Shown piece after piece: positions 43,481 to 55,376 of a DNA stretch of 64,000 bases (position 1 is the first letter of the stretch; every line of letters starts with the position of its first letter). The notes below the pieces were generated by a model. That model had not been told where the DNA came from. It saw only the letters and a program-made list of their open reading frames with translations, and searched no databases. The stretch is from Dioscorea cayenensis subsp. rotundata (lineage: Eukaryota > Streptophyta > Magnoliopsida > Dioscoreales > Dioscoreaceae): positions 2,068,326 to 2,132,325 of the forward strand of contig NC_052484.1 in NCBI RefSeq assembly GCF_009730915.1, written 5' to 3'. The position numbers and the translations under genes are program-made.

Positions 43481-44235
43481 TCCCCAGGTTGTATAGCGTA
43501 TTACTAATAACTTAAGAGAAAATCAATTAAAATGATATTAATAATTAAAAATGATATCAATATGTCGACTGATTTATCTAGTCTTTTTTCTTCTTACTAA
43601 AGAAAAGTAGAATGAAAAAATTCATATGGCCCACCCAAATAGTTAGACTAATGATTTTTTGTTGTAATATATCAAGTAAATATAAAATATTTTATTGGGC
43701 GGTAAAAAGGTAAAAAAAAAAAAAAACAATTGATTGATGTTGGAATACATTTTTTATAAAGAAAGATGTGCATGATGTGAACATATCCTTTTATTTGGTA
43801 AGAGATTAGCTTGAATGTTAAAAAAACATAATGGATCATTCACCATCATAGATCTTATATATTATTATATTATTAGATTCCAATTTGGGCTAAGATGGTG
43901 GAAAAGTTCCTTTTTTTCCATTTATGTTAATTAATGACCATGTTGTCTAAATAATTTGAATATATTTTGTAGTTTAATATCAAGTAGGAACTTTTGCATA
44001 TAATTATATTATATACTACATTTATATGAAATAAATAAATAAAACTTGGCTTATTTTTGTCTTCCTTATTCATTTCAGAGATATTATCTCTTTGTATTAA
44101 TCACAAATAAAAATATTTCTATACGGGTATTTTCAATATAATATACATAATTATATATATATATATATATCATAGTATTAGCTATTTATCCAAATAGATA
44201 ATTATCCAAATAAATAATATTATTTAGGGAGTTTT

Positions 44236-44588
44236 GCAGGTGTACCCCTAAATAATTTTAAAATTGCATATTTGCCTCTAAATAATACATATAATTGCGT
44301 ATATACCCTTTGGATCCGTTAACCAATAGCAGATCTATAAAATGACCATTATACCTTTTGCATGCATACCTTTGAAAAAAAAAATTTATTGTTATGCTTA
44401 AGATGTACAAAGGTTATTTTAGACCTTTTGTATATCTTAATCCAAATTATAATTATAGTTAATAAAATTTGATTAACTTCTGTTAACGAAATCTACCGTA
44501 ATTACATATATTGTTCAAGGGTATATACAATTATGTTTTTTCTGAGGGTAAATATGCAATTATAGAATTTTTGAGGGGTTTATAACCA
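44236..44588. mobile_element. Fold-back (MITE-like) element with nested hairpin
   Basis: The left arm (gcaggtgtacccctaaataa ... attgcatatttgcctc ... ataattgcgtatataccctt) matches the reverse complement of the right arm (aagggtatatacaattatg ... gagggtaaatatgcaatta). Arms are roughly 90 bp. The centre has its own hairpin near 44398-44437 (aagatgtacaaagg / ccttttgtatatctt). Confidence 0.65.
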
Positions 44589-45115
44589 ATTTTAACTATT
44601 ATATTTATTGTACTTTTGAAATTACATATAAACCACAAGATCATATTATATTTGGCTTTTAACCCAATAAAAATATTATATGTATGAACATTTTTATGGT
44701 GTAATTAAAAAAAGGTACAATCATCATTCATGATTATATTTCTCATATAAATAAAATATATGAAATGTACATATATATATATATATATATTAAATATGGT
44801 AAGAGAATGAGCATCATCCATCTAATCCATCATCTTTTGAAAACTCTAGAATATAAGCATCACCCAATGACAACCAGCAATCAAGGAAAGCAAACCCTAA
44901 AAAAGCTCCAAGTCATTCATGGTGGGGTGGCCATACCACCATCAATAACAATGTAAAATAAAAATTAAAATTACTTATATACCCTTAAAAATAAATAATA
45001 CCTCTTTACATACCTTTAAAAAAACTCAGTCTAAAATTCTATTAAAAAAATACATAAATTTCTGAAAAAAGAAAACAAACAATTCATTTAGTCTTTTATG
45101 AAATATATATATAGC

Positions 45116-45348
45116 AAAACATCCTTTGTGGACATCCATAGATAAGAAATGGACGTTCAATTATCAACCGTTTGATCGACATTGATGAACATTAGTATTG
45201 TGTGTTGTACTGTTCCGAACAATAATTATCGTACATATTACTGTATTAACTACTATTCATCAATGTTAGTCGTTGAATCAAAATCTAACGGCTAATAATG
45301 AATGACCATAAATTTCTTATCTATAAACGTCCACGGAATGGTCCTCTA
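45116..45348. mobile_element. MITE-like fold-back between TA tracts, family A copy 2
   Basis: Terminal arms are inverted repeats: catagataagaaatggacgt near the left end against acgtccacgg / tttcttatctataaacgt at the right end. The middle shares phrases with 16111-16328 (tgatgaacattagtattgtg; gctaataatgaatga). Bordered by TA runs. Confidence 0.65.
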
Positions 45349-45538
45349 TATATATATCTCTCTCTCTATAAACATATGCATTTACAAGGGTATATTGGTA
45401 ATTACCTATTGTTTCAGGGTGTGCAAGCAAAAGACACTTCCTTTGTCTCACCTTTTTGAATTGAGTGGCAAACCACAACAAATTCTCTCCCATTCCTTCC
45501 TGACATGACCTTACTTTTCTCCATTTCATTGAATTGCA

Positions 45539-45996
45539 TTGAATTCCTTCTCTTCTTCTTCTTCTTCATCATCATCACTGGCTTCAGGGAAGAAGAACAA
45601 ATGCACCTCATTGGTGTGTTCTTGTTATGCACCAGCACCTAAAAACAACATAGAAAGCAAAGAAGTGAGCAGTAATGGCTACTTTAATGAGCCATGCCTT
45701 CAAACAAAACAACCTCTCAAGAGCAACATCAAGAAGGCAACAACAGCAATAGTAACCAAAGAAGAGGAGCAGCAGAAACAGAGGAAGGTTACTTGGCCTG
45801 ATGCTCATGGCATGAACCTTGCTCATGTTCATGAGTTTCAATCAAGGTAACAGAATTGATCACAGGTGGATTTATGCATTTGAATAAAGCTTGGTTTTTG
45901 AATTTTGTTTTCTTGTGGATTTTGTTTTCCATCAGTGTGATTGAAGAGGTGGAGCTTCAAGGAGTGAGAAATTCCTGTGTTTGTGCCATTCAGTGA
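45539..45996 (+). CDS. Small plant-specific protein with WPDAHG motif and C-terminal CaaX box
   Basis: Two exons: 45539(?)-45846 and 45936-45996, GT-AG, in phase, about 122 residues. A Ser-rich start is followed by a Cys-rich patch (KCTSLVCSCYAPAP), then KVTWPDAHGMNLAHVHEFQS, which I recognise as the core of a family of short uncharacterised plant proteins. Exon 2 adds VIEEVELQGVRNSCVCAIQ and a stop. The final four residues, CAIQ, fit a CaaX prenylation signal, with a second Cys two residues upstream. No in-frame ATG precedes the conserved part: the frame opens at a TTG (45539) just after a stop, so the true start is either a lost ATG or lies on an upstream exon I cannot place. Function unknown. 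Confidence 0.65.
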
Positions 45997-46969
45997 TAAC
46001 TTATCTGCAGATCATACATATGAACAACAAGGTAACTTAAATTGATGACAATTGGATGTGTAAATGTGAAGATAGTTTAGCTTTTGAGTGTGTTTTCTTG
46101 TGCATTTTTTTTTTATTTCAAATTTTCTTGTGTTTCTGTTATTTAATGAAAGGTCTATAAAGATCAGAAATATGAACAACAGTTGAACATTTCAGTTTAG
46201 TTATTCATTGCAAGTTCTTTCACTAATTATCTGAGTGATTTTATATTTGAAAACTAGAATAATAATTCATCTATTTGAGTGTTTGAAGTGCTAGAAATGA
46301 TTTAGTTATCATTTTGGAATAATGAATTCAAAGGAAAGAGAAGAACCTGGAGTACAAGATCATCAGCTATTTAAGACATAGGATTGCCATTGCCGAGCTT
46401 TTTCAATGCTCCAGATGATTCAGTTGATAAGAGAACATCTCTAATTCTCCTGCAAGTAATACAATGAGAAAAATTGCTCTCAGGCTTTCTGATTTACAGA
46501 AAAGAAAATCTTGGATAACTATAAAAGGTAATCAAGTAGACTTTACCAGAGATCAAATTTGGGCATGATGAAGAACACTTAGCCAGATTGTAATGAAAAA
46601 ATTAACATCAGAGTACTATATGACCAATTTCAAGTCATTCCTGCAACCAGTACTATTACGGTGATTATGTGATAAAGATAAACAACTAACAACATTAGCA
46701 TAGCACTGAGGATAAGTTCAGCTGAGGTGCAAAATGTTACACCGATGTATTGTGTAAGAAACAGCAAGATGTAGTGTTCAATCAACAATGGTTTCTTCAA
46801 ATTTTCATAGCAACAAATAATCACTGTTATTTACAAACTTTGGACAAGCTTTTATATGACTGCAATTTCACAGATGGAAAACAAGATACAGAGAAATGGG
46901 AAATGTTAAGGTCCAAAGCACTTGAAGAAAGCTTGTGAAAGAGAGACAATGGATTGCTAGTTGATTCTT
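45997..46969. other. Spacer between the CaaX gene and the Aux/IAA gene
   Basis: 3' UTR of the small gene, then about 700 bp with no recognised gene. A 79-bp minus-strand open segment at 46371-46449, preceded by an AG, is discussed in the findings. The small frame at 46750-46938 is not convincing. Confidence 0.45.
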
Positions 46970-49324
46970 CTATTTATCTTTGCATGCCATGAGGGACAAT
47001 CTTGTATTGAAGTCAAGCTGGTATAATTCTTGGCCTGACAGACTTGCAGAATTGAGACCTCGGTGATCCGGCTAGTGATAACACAGAAAATATTAAAAAA
47101 TAAAATATAATAAAATAAAAGAGCAATTCTTGATGAACAGTAAACAACACTGAACTGAATACAAAATTGTGAGCATGCCAAATGAACAGTCCCATAAATA
47201 TATGGGCAATAGGAATTGGATTTAGTCTTACCAAGACCAATAGCATCAGAGGTTCTCATGATTCTGAGTCTTTTCACAGTGATCAGGAACATTCTGATTA
47301 GATATACTTCACAGTTAGAGAAATAGCCTAGTAGTATATTTACTGATATCATATATGAGAAGCATGCATACCCCCATGGAACATCACCAACCAGCATCCA
47401 GTCCCCATCCCTGTCTTCATAAGTGAGACTGAACCCTGAAGAGCCATCAAGCATTTGCGAGGCCTTCAAGCCATCTACTAAAATAAGTAGCAATCAATCA
47501 AATAGTACCCAGAATCGATTCTTCTTTTGTCTGTAATTCCATGGATATCAAGGAGAAAATACAAAAGTGAACTCACAGGTGAATGTATCATGATCATTGT
47601 TGGATTTGCAGAACATGTCCTCTAGTGCAAGCGCAAGGGTCTCGTAGGAATTATGGGCATTGAGATCCACTTTCCTCCCAATGGGATCTCCATCCATGTT
47701 CACCTTAACAAAATGCGTACTTACTGTACACCTTATATATTTTTCTTGATTGTTACTGTCCGTATCCTCCTTAACAACAATTTTGTCAATTTTCTTTTGA
47801 ACAGAAGTTTCTGCTTCTGATGTACAATCTTTCGAGTGGATAGCCAAGCTGTTCATTCTGCAAATCTTTATAGGAGGCCATCCTCTCGCCATTTGACTGT
47901 TCCCAGAAGCATAATGCATATTTTTAAGTGAAAACACAAAAGAAAAAGACCTAAAGAAAAGAAGCATAAGCATATGCATAGAGTCTCCACTAAGACTTGG
48001 TAATTGATATTGTTACTTAAAATTCAATGCAATTTGTATGTAACAATGATCAGTGCAAACATCCAAAGAATTTTCACTCTAACCAAAGAAAACTCAAGCA
48101 GGGCATATTGGATTACTACCCTAACATTGTTGTTAGTTGCCTGCCTCTTCTCCGTGAAAACCATACTACTTTGACATCATTCCTATTTAATCATTTTCAG
48201 TAGAAACATGAAGCTGCCCTCATTCTCCGCTAAGAGCAAAATGAGCATGAGAAATCAAGAGCGTCCCCTCAAATCACTGAACATTTACAGTATCATCGCA
48301 AATTGCATGCAACCCCATCAACTACAACATCCATGTGATACATGAAATTGTCAATGGTTGAGCAAGATGATGTTATCATGCACAAAAATTGGCGGCTAAG
48401 CATCTTTTCCCTAGTATAAATTCACTTAATTTCATGCTTATCTTCTTTCGAATTTTGGGTGAAAGAATCTCAATAATTGCTTGTTTTATCAGCAAAAAAC
48501 CTAAAACTTTTCCATCAAAATCAGTATCAACATCAACAGCTATGGTTCCTCTTTCTTATCCTATTGATTTCGATGCAGTATTCCTGCAAGATATCTCTCT
48601 AGAAACATAAAAATTGACAAACAATCCTCTTGATCTTAATCACACCATACACTTGAATAACCATCAACACTTCACCACCTCAAAAGAAATAAAAATTCCA
48701 GTTTGAACTTCCCAAATCCATGGAATTCACTTCTCCAAATCATTACTCAATCCATTGGTACTAATCCCACTCATCACAACTTCTTACTATGAAAAAACCA
48801 CAAATTTCCCCCTTTTTCACAATAAAAAACCTACAAAATCATGTAATTTTAGATAACTAAGTTTCACAATCAAACAAAAAATCAGAATTCATAGATGCAA
48901 AAATCAAAATGAAGAACAATTCCAACACTTGAATCACAAGTTCTAAGGCTGGAAAATCATGTAATTTTAGATTAACTAAAGTTCTTAATCAGAATTCATA
49001 GAATCAGAAATCAGAAGAACAGGTATAAACTCAGGCTCACCCGTGACAGTGAGAGGGTGGCGTCCTCCCACCGGCGCCGGCGGGAGAAGGAGCAGACGAA
49101 GAGGAGGAGACGGAGGAGGACGAAGAGATTGGGGATCGAGAACCCAAATCCTCAGCAGTGAGGATCCGGCACGCCATCCTACTACCTCTGATGAGCTTGC
49201 TCGTCCTTAGTGTCAGCCCGAGGTCCAGCTCCGCCGCACTGGCTACCTCCTCCGCCCCAGTGGAGCTTAGCTCGGACGGCACAACGGCGGCAGCGGCGGC
49301 GGAGCAATCGTCGACATCGGCCAT
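46970..49324 (-). CDS. Aux/IAA auxin-response repressor (IAA11/12/13-like)
   Basis: Five exons (49041-49324, 47577-47896, 47372-47477, 47232-47293, 46970-47034) encode 278 residues; phases agree. Aux/IAA proteins bind ARFs in the nucleus and recruit TOPLESS until TIR1/AFB-auxin triggers their degradation. Domain I is LDLGLTL (33-39), an EAR motif; a Ser-rich stretch follows [11 protein letters not shown]; domain II is ARGWPPIK (98-105), followed by ICRMNSL. The RMNSL after the degron resembles the IAA11/12/13 branch. The PB1 domain follows: [17 protein letters not shown] with the basic face, and [16 protein letters not shown] with the acidic OPCA face, ending [19 protein letters not shown]. 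The residue before GWPP is Arg instead of the usual Val. The last small exon (QELYQLDFN...) is supported by phase only. Exon 1 is GC-rich. The start is the first in-frame ATG. Confidence 0.93.
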
Positions 49325-50026
49325 GGATTCTCTGGGATCAGAGTTCTGTGGATTTTGAGGGAGTTGATTGTAAAATGGATTTTTTTGTGGGTCCAAATGA
49401 AAACATTATTTAATAAAATAAATATATAAATAAATAAGGAAGAGTGACATGGTATTTAATTTTATTTTTTTTCAGGGGCTTTAATGTATAAAACCCATAT
49501 TATTTGTATTTTTTTGAGATATAATTAAAACTGATTAAAAAATGTATTGCTTATTGGAATTCTCAAAGAAATTAATTTTAAATTTATTTTTCTAAAACTT
49601 AACAGATTTATTTTTATTTCATAAATATATATATATAGGATAATAAATTAAAATAAATGAAGTAAAGTTAAAAATATACATATTATTAATACAATTTTGT
49701 TTTGCTTTTTTTTTTAATGGTTTGGTGTGGTGGTTCATCAAATGAATAAATTATAAATTTGTTTCCTTGATATCTTAACAGAAATAACCTAATAAAATGG
49801 ACCCATAACCACCAAGTCCACCTAACTCATTTAAAAAATACATGAAAACATCAACAATTTTGTAGAATTTTTTATTGCAATTTTACTAAATTTATATTGT
49901 AATGTTTTTCTTTTTTAATGAATGTGGATAAGCTAGATGATGATAATACCAACTCTCATATATAAGGAATGATTTTTATTACAATGTTTTGTTAAATAAA
50001 AAATATACTCTATATACATGTATTTA

Positions 50027-50066
50027 TATATATATATATATATATATAACTTGTTTATATATATAT
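50027..50066. repeat. (TA)n microsatellite flanking the SINE
   Basis: TA-rich tracts around 50023-50048 and 50056-50066 immediately precede the SINE. Confidence 0.8.
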
Positions 50067-50067
50067 A

Positions 50068-50247
50068 GCCAACGACCATTTGGTCTATTGGCATCGGGTC
50101 CCTTACGTAGAGTGTTCGTTTCGAGTGTCGAGCGTGGCTCCCCGAGTTCGATCCCCATCTCGCGCAAGGTGAGGGCACGGTTCGGTGGTGAGCGTTGCTC
50201 TCCCACGTGTTCGTCCCTGGGTTCTGGCGCTTGTCGCCTTTCTCAAA
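50068..50247 (+). mobile_element. tRNA-derived SINE, family 1 (best copy)
   Basis: About 180 bp. A box TGGTCTATTGG at 50081-50091 and a perfect B-box core GTTCGATCC at 50146-50154, a normal pol III internal-promoter spacing. It starts gccaacgacc and ends ggcgcttgtcgcctttctc before an A-rich/(AT)n tail at 50246-50272. It is much more GC-rich than the flanks and colinear with 17517-17695, so this copy looks young. Confidence 0.75.
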
Positions 50248-50515
50248 AATATATATATATATATATATATATACAAGGAGTGAGATTACTATCTAAACAC
50301 ACCTGTATTCTTACCTGATGTGAGTTGAGATTCAAACTGACCTTTTTCAAAGAGATACGAACATCATTCACAGGGGATCCAATGTCCACAGATCAAAAAA
50401 TCATTGGCTATATATATATATATATATTTGTATCAATGGACATCCTCAGAGCCGTTAGATTAACCTATGAAGTAAAATTATTATCATTTAACTGGACTAT
50501 GGACGCATAACTCAT

Positions 50516-50640
50516 TGGTTCTCATGTATTTTACATTTAGTGGTAACTTGAATCAGAATCTTTTAACTCGCAAATGCACATTTGAGTCCTTTGTAGGAAG
50601 AATAGTGATTCCTCCCCTCTAAAGTTATATATTATGCGAG
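50516..50640. repeat. Dispersed repeat, member 2
   Basis: Shares attggttctcatgtatttta, ttttaactcgcaaatgcaca, tttgagtc and ctctaaagttatat with 43296-43480 in the same order. Confidence 0.6.
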
Positions 50641-52118
50641 ATTTTTCATTGAGATTTTTTAAGCCACTGTAATTAGTGTATTTTTGTGCATGCATGTTAT
50701 ATGACAATCCCGTGAGTAAAAAAACGCTTGTCATTTATTCATGTAAATAAAAACTATCATCATATTTATCCATGATTTGATGGAATGCAATATATTTTGA
50801 TGAGATTGGTTTAAAAAATAACTTTATTTTGTAACTAAACACCATATTATTATTATTATTATTTTACAATGTGGATAAATTACCCAACAACGTGAATAAG
50901 CCACCTTAGACAACACACAGTTTCTGTTATTATGCCTCATTTTTTATTAAATTATATAATTTAAATAAACATATTAATATTAATAACCACATTTTATTAA
51001 TTACAAGTAAAACAAAATCCACAGAATTATTGAAGAAAATAGTGGTCATCCCAAACCATAGTATGGTCCACCTCATGGCATTGTTGGAGGAATTAGAGAA
51101 TGGCAACATGGGGACACTTTGGAGAAACATTTTGCAGACAATGTTTGGTCCCATTGGACTTCTCATAAATTATATCAGCCACTCATCTAAATCTTGTTTC
51201 TTGTTGGATATATATACATCATTAAAAATATCATTAATTCCTCCAAAAAAAATAAAAATAAAAATAGTACAAGAAAAAGTATGTTTTAAGATCTGTCCCT
51301 AGAAGAGAAGATAGATTCAACAAGAGAGACACAAACAGGTCCACAAACTGTTGTTTGTCTCAATGGTTTCTCATTTTTTGGTATTTTACATTTTATTTTT
51401 ATGTGTATATAAAATTATCAAAACCAAGATTTATTAGTAATAAATTAGATAGGTATAATATCCGAATTGATTTTTCTATTTTTCTCTCTTTCTTATTGGT
51501 CTCTCTTTAATAAAAAAGATTTTTTCATTTTTTAGTCTTTCAATTTAAAAATGCTCTCGACTAATTCCTCTACTTTTAAAAATAAGACCACTCAATCTTT
51601 TTTACTCTTGAAAATAAATCAACTATTATTTATATTTTCAAAAGTAAAGGAATAAATTAAAAAAAGACTAAATGAATCTATTTTTAAGTTTACTTCAAAA
51701 ATCTATTTTTTTAAGAGCAGAAAAGACTAATTTGGGAGCTTTTTCTTAGTAGAAAAATTAAAAAAAATAAAAAAAATAGAGGGACCAATTTAAATATTAC
51801 ATCAATTATATATGCAAAATATAGTGATTTTCTTTTGCTTGGAATAATAAAAATATGCATCTGTTACAACCATAACATGCATCAGTATCACTGAATATTG
51901 CCATAATAATACTGAGAAAGGGATAAAGAAACAAAGATAGAAAGAGATCACACCATATAAAGATAAAAAAGAAGAAAAAAAAAAGAGTAATAAAAGGATC
52001 AGCAACGCTACCACATCAGCTCCACACACAAAGTTACAGTGGAAGCAGAGGGAGGTTGATCAAAATGGAGTATGTGTAACAAACTCAAATATCAAATGCC
52101 AAACAATATGCATCATCA

Positions 52119-55100
52119 TCAGCATCGATTGCCGCTGCGGCAAGTGAGCACGCCTGCGCCGGAAGTGATCGAACCGACCATTGATGATGACTTAGCTCCG
52201 AGACTTGAAGCCCGGGAATAGCTCGCTGAAGCCCCGGCCCCAGATGGAGTGAAGTAAGCGCCGTTGAGGAGTAAATCACCTTCCGATCGCCAATTCCAGC
52301 TCTTCCATGCCCCGGCATTAGTGTCTACTCTTTTCGTAACCTGTCACGAGGTTTATAAATTTCAATTGCAAGTTCGAAGCAGTTTATTCAATGGAGTTAA
52401 TGTAAATGTTATGTTATGGTATACCTCTTTTGCGAAAGGATTCATCGGTGCAAGATATCGGTTGCCTTGACTGTTTATAGTCGGATCGGCACTGCCACCG
52501 ATCGCATACATTTCCCAGTGAGTGTAGTCATTGTTGACAACATGGAAGTAACCATGCCTGCATCTTGGCATCCTCTGAATTAGACCTTCGCCGAAATGGT
52601 TAAATGCAATGGTGACTTGCATGGCTTTGTCCCTGGCATAAGAATCACTGTGACCCAAAAGCATGACTTCATTGTGATGAGTGAAGTAGTTGTTTGAAAT
52701 TGTGATGGCTGTTGAGCCTATGACAGCATCTATAAGTCCATCAGCGCAATTGGAGAGTGAGCAATGATCAACCCAAATATGGCTTGAGCCGAAGATGGAA
52801 ACGCCATCACCGTCAGCCATTGTTCTCCAGCCATAGTGAGAAGGTGAACTGCGGACCATGGCATTGCCAGTGGGCTTGCAGTCATGGATGTGGAGACCAT
52901 GGATGATGATGTTCGTGACGAATTGAATTGTTAAACAGGCACCGTTGGCAATGTGGACATTGACACCGCGGCCATCGATTGTCTTGAAGCTGTTCATTAT
53001 CAGCTCTTCCTTAAGTGTGATAACCATGTCTCGCTTGAAGACTATCCAGAGAGGTTCATCTTGAATGACAGCATGGCGGATAGTGCCTGGGCGGGGATTA
53101 ACTGGATCGTCATCACCTGGGTCACTGACAACGTAGTAGCGCCCATCACGGCCGCCAATGGCATTGCGGCCAAAGCCAATGCCACAGTCTGCAAGTCTCT
53201 TACGGTGAAGATGCCAGTCAGGATCACAACGCCAGCAATCATCGATGGGGTTGCCTGTGCCACATGATAAGTAACCAAGAGCACGGCGAGCTGTGTGATT
53301 GTTGATTGTCCTGTTCAACATCATGATCCTAATTAGCATTCTCATCACAAATGATAAATTCCTATTCATAAAATCATTGAATAATATCCTAATTGACATT
53401 CAAATCACAAAAAGAGAAGGTAAAAATCAGAGCTAACTGATGAATTCGCATTTCATATAATTATTGTCCCGTTCAGCATCAATATTCTAAATTCTAATTC
53501 TAATCACAAATGATAAATTAGTAGTTCATTTATCATTGTGCACTTCAACTTCATGATCATAATTAACATTCTAATCACAAATAGAGACTGTAATTCATAA
53601 AGTCACTGTCCTGTCCAACATCATATCCTAATTAACACTCTAATCACAAAGGGCGAGAGTAAAAATCAGAGCTACATGATAAATTTGTATTTCATAAAAT
53701 CATTATCATGTTCAACATCATGTTTCAAATTAACATTCTAATCACAAATAACGAATTCGTAGTTCATTATATCCTTGTCCAGTTCAACTTCACAATCTGC
53801 ATTAGACTCTAATCACAAACAGAGACAGTAAAAATCAGAGCTTTATGAAGTAATTATCTTTCATAGAATCATATGAATCTCAATGAAATGAAGTCCATAT
53901 TACTCTTCCATCCTTCATAAATTGGTGTACTATTTAATTTCATTTATATCTAACAAAGAAGAGCATTCAAAACTTCCCAAAGCATGTGTTTTTTGGGTGG
54001 TTGTTGAAGAAATATTCTGACTATTTTAGAAGGGGAAAGCAAATTGCATCCCATATTAGAAGGGAGCAGCAGAGCATGTGAGGAGGAATTAATGAAGGGA
54101 AAAGAAGAGATTGGTGGCAAAAGCAAATAAAGTCTGGTGGCTTGGAAAAACAAGAACTGACACTGAACTAGCACTGCGGAGACTAGAGACAGGACAAGAG
54201 GCTGGTAGCAAAGAACACAAGCAGAGAACGTGGGCTCTGCTCACTGGCCATTCAATGCTTGGATTGTGGTCAATAGTACACCGGCGTGTGCCTTTCTTAA
54301 AGAATTATTTACTAATAACTAGCAATAATGAATCTTCTTCACCTAAAACAGGCAGCTAACTCATTCATAGCTTAACTACTTTCCAAGATATAAATTTAAA
54401 AAAAAAAAATATTTTTATAATTCTAAACATATTTATATATATCAATAATTTAAAATCTTTAATATTAATTTACTTCTTCTCTATTTTACTAATAATGTTT
54501 GTAAAAAAAATAGCTATTAAAAAAAATGAAAATTTTAACAACTCTTTAATACATTGATACTAATCAAGGCATGAAATTGATGTAAAATTGTTTAAAAAAA
54601 TCAGATAACTTTATTGAAAAATAAAAGATAAAAAATTTATCACTTACATATGGACTTCAGTGGCAACCATCTCCGGGTCATCTACCGCACCATGCACTGG
54701 TTCATGTTCAAACCTGAAAAATTTAAAAAAATAAATAAATATATAACATTTTTTTTAAAAAGTGTTAAATTACCAAATTGCCCTGCAATAAATAACACTA
54801 AATAATGAAATCTCGTAAAAAAATCGAGATCAAGGACGCATTATCTCCGCTATAAACCCGGTGCAGCTCGTCACGAGAAACGAGAAATTGGTTACTACTC
54901 GGGAGAAGTACACGGCTCGAGGTGGTCGGTGCCTTCATTATATCGAAAGAAGGCGGGAGAACCGAGAGGGGTCAAAAGGAGATTCTAGTAAATTGACCCC
55001 CTTTTATTTTTTCCTATGAGACTGAAATGACAGTATTACCCCTCTAATTTTTCTTTTTCTTTTCTTTATTTTAAATTTTTTAATATAAATATTTCAGTGC

Positions 55101-55345
55101 TGAAATAACAAACAACACTAGCACCGTCACGAAGACTGCGATTTAATTCCTTTTTTTAATATAAGTTAAATTGCAATATTACCCCTATTCTTAAAGTAAT
55201 TCATCTTTAAAAAAGGGGTTCAAAAAGAGATTCTCGTAATTGAACCTAGTCTAATGTCAATGAAATGACAACCTTACCCTCTATTTTTTCCCTTATTTTT
55301 TATATTTTTTAAATAAATATTTCAGTCTTGGAACAACAGTCCAGT

Positions 55346-55376
<31 letters not shown>

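Larger units (their letters stand above)
41606..45538. other. Intergenic DNA upstream of the helicase, repeat-rich
   Basis: Helicase 5' UTR/promoter to about 41850, then repeats: a Stowaway copy (41999-42290), a (TA)n-bordered segment with an internal 105-bp duplication (42314-43087), a dispersed repeat (43296-43480), a fold-back (44236-44588) and a family A MITE (45116-45348). No gene is supported. Confidence 0.5.
49325..52118. other. Intergenic DNA between Aux/IAA and pectate lyase
   Basis: Aux/IAA promoter region, then AT-rich DNA with a cluster of (TA)n tracts, a SINE, a short (TA)n-bordered piece (50273-50410) and a dispersed repeat (50516-50640). 51030-51302 is an open frame without family features. 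Confidence 0.5.

Noticed and set aside
45414-45841. Minus-strand frames overlapping the CaaX gene
   Set aside because: Antisense of a (TTC/TCA)-rich coding exon; the plus strand has the conserved WPDAHG core and proper splice sites.
48200-48225. miR167-like string (tgaagctgcc)
   Set aside because: Only about 10 bases match and there is no pairing arm nearby.
52953-53267. 104-codon plus-strand frame opposite the pectate lyase
   Set aside because: Shadow of the large pectate lyase exon.
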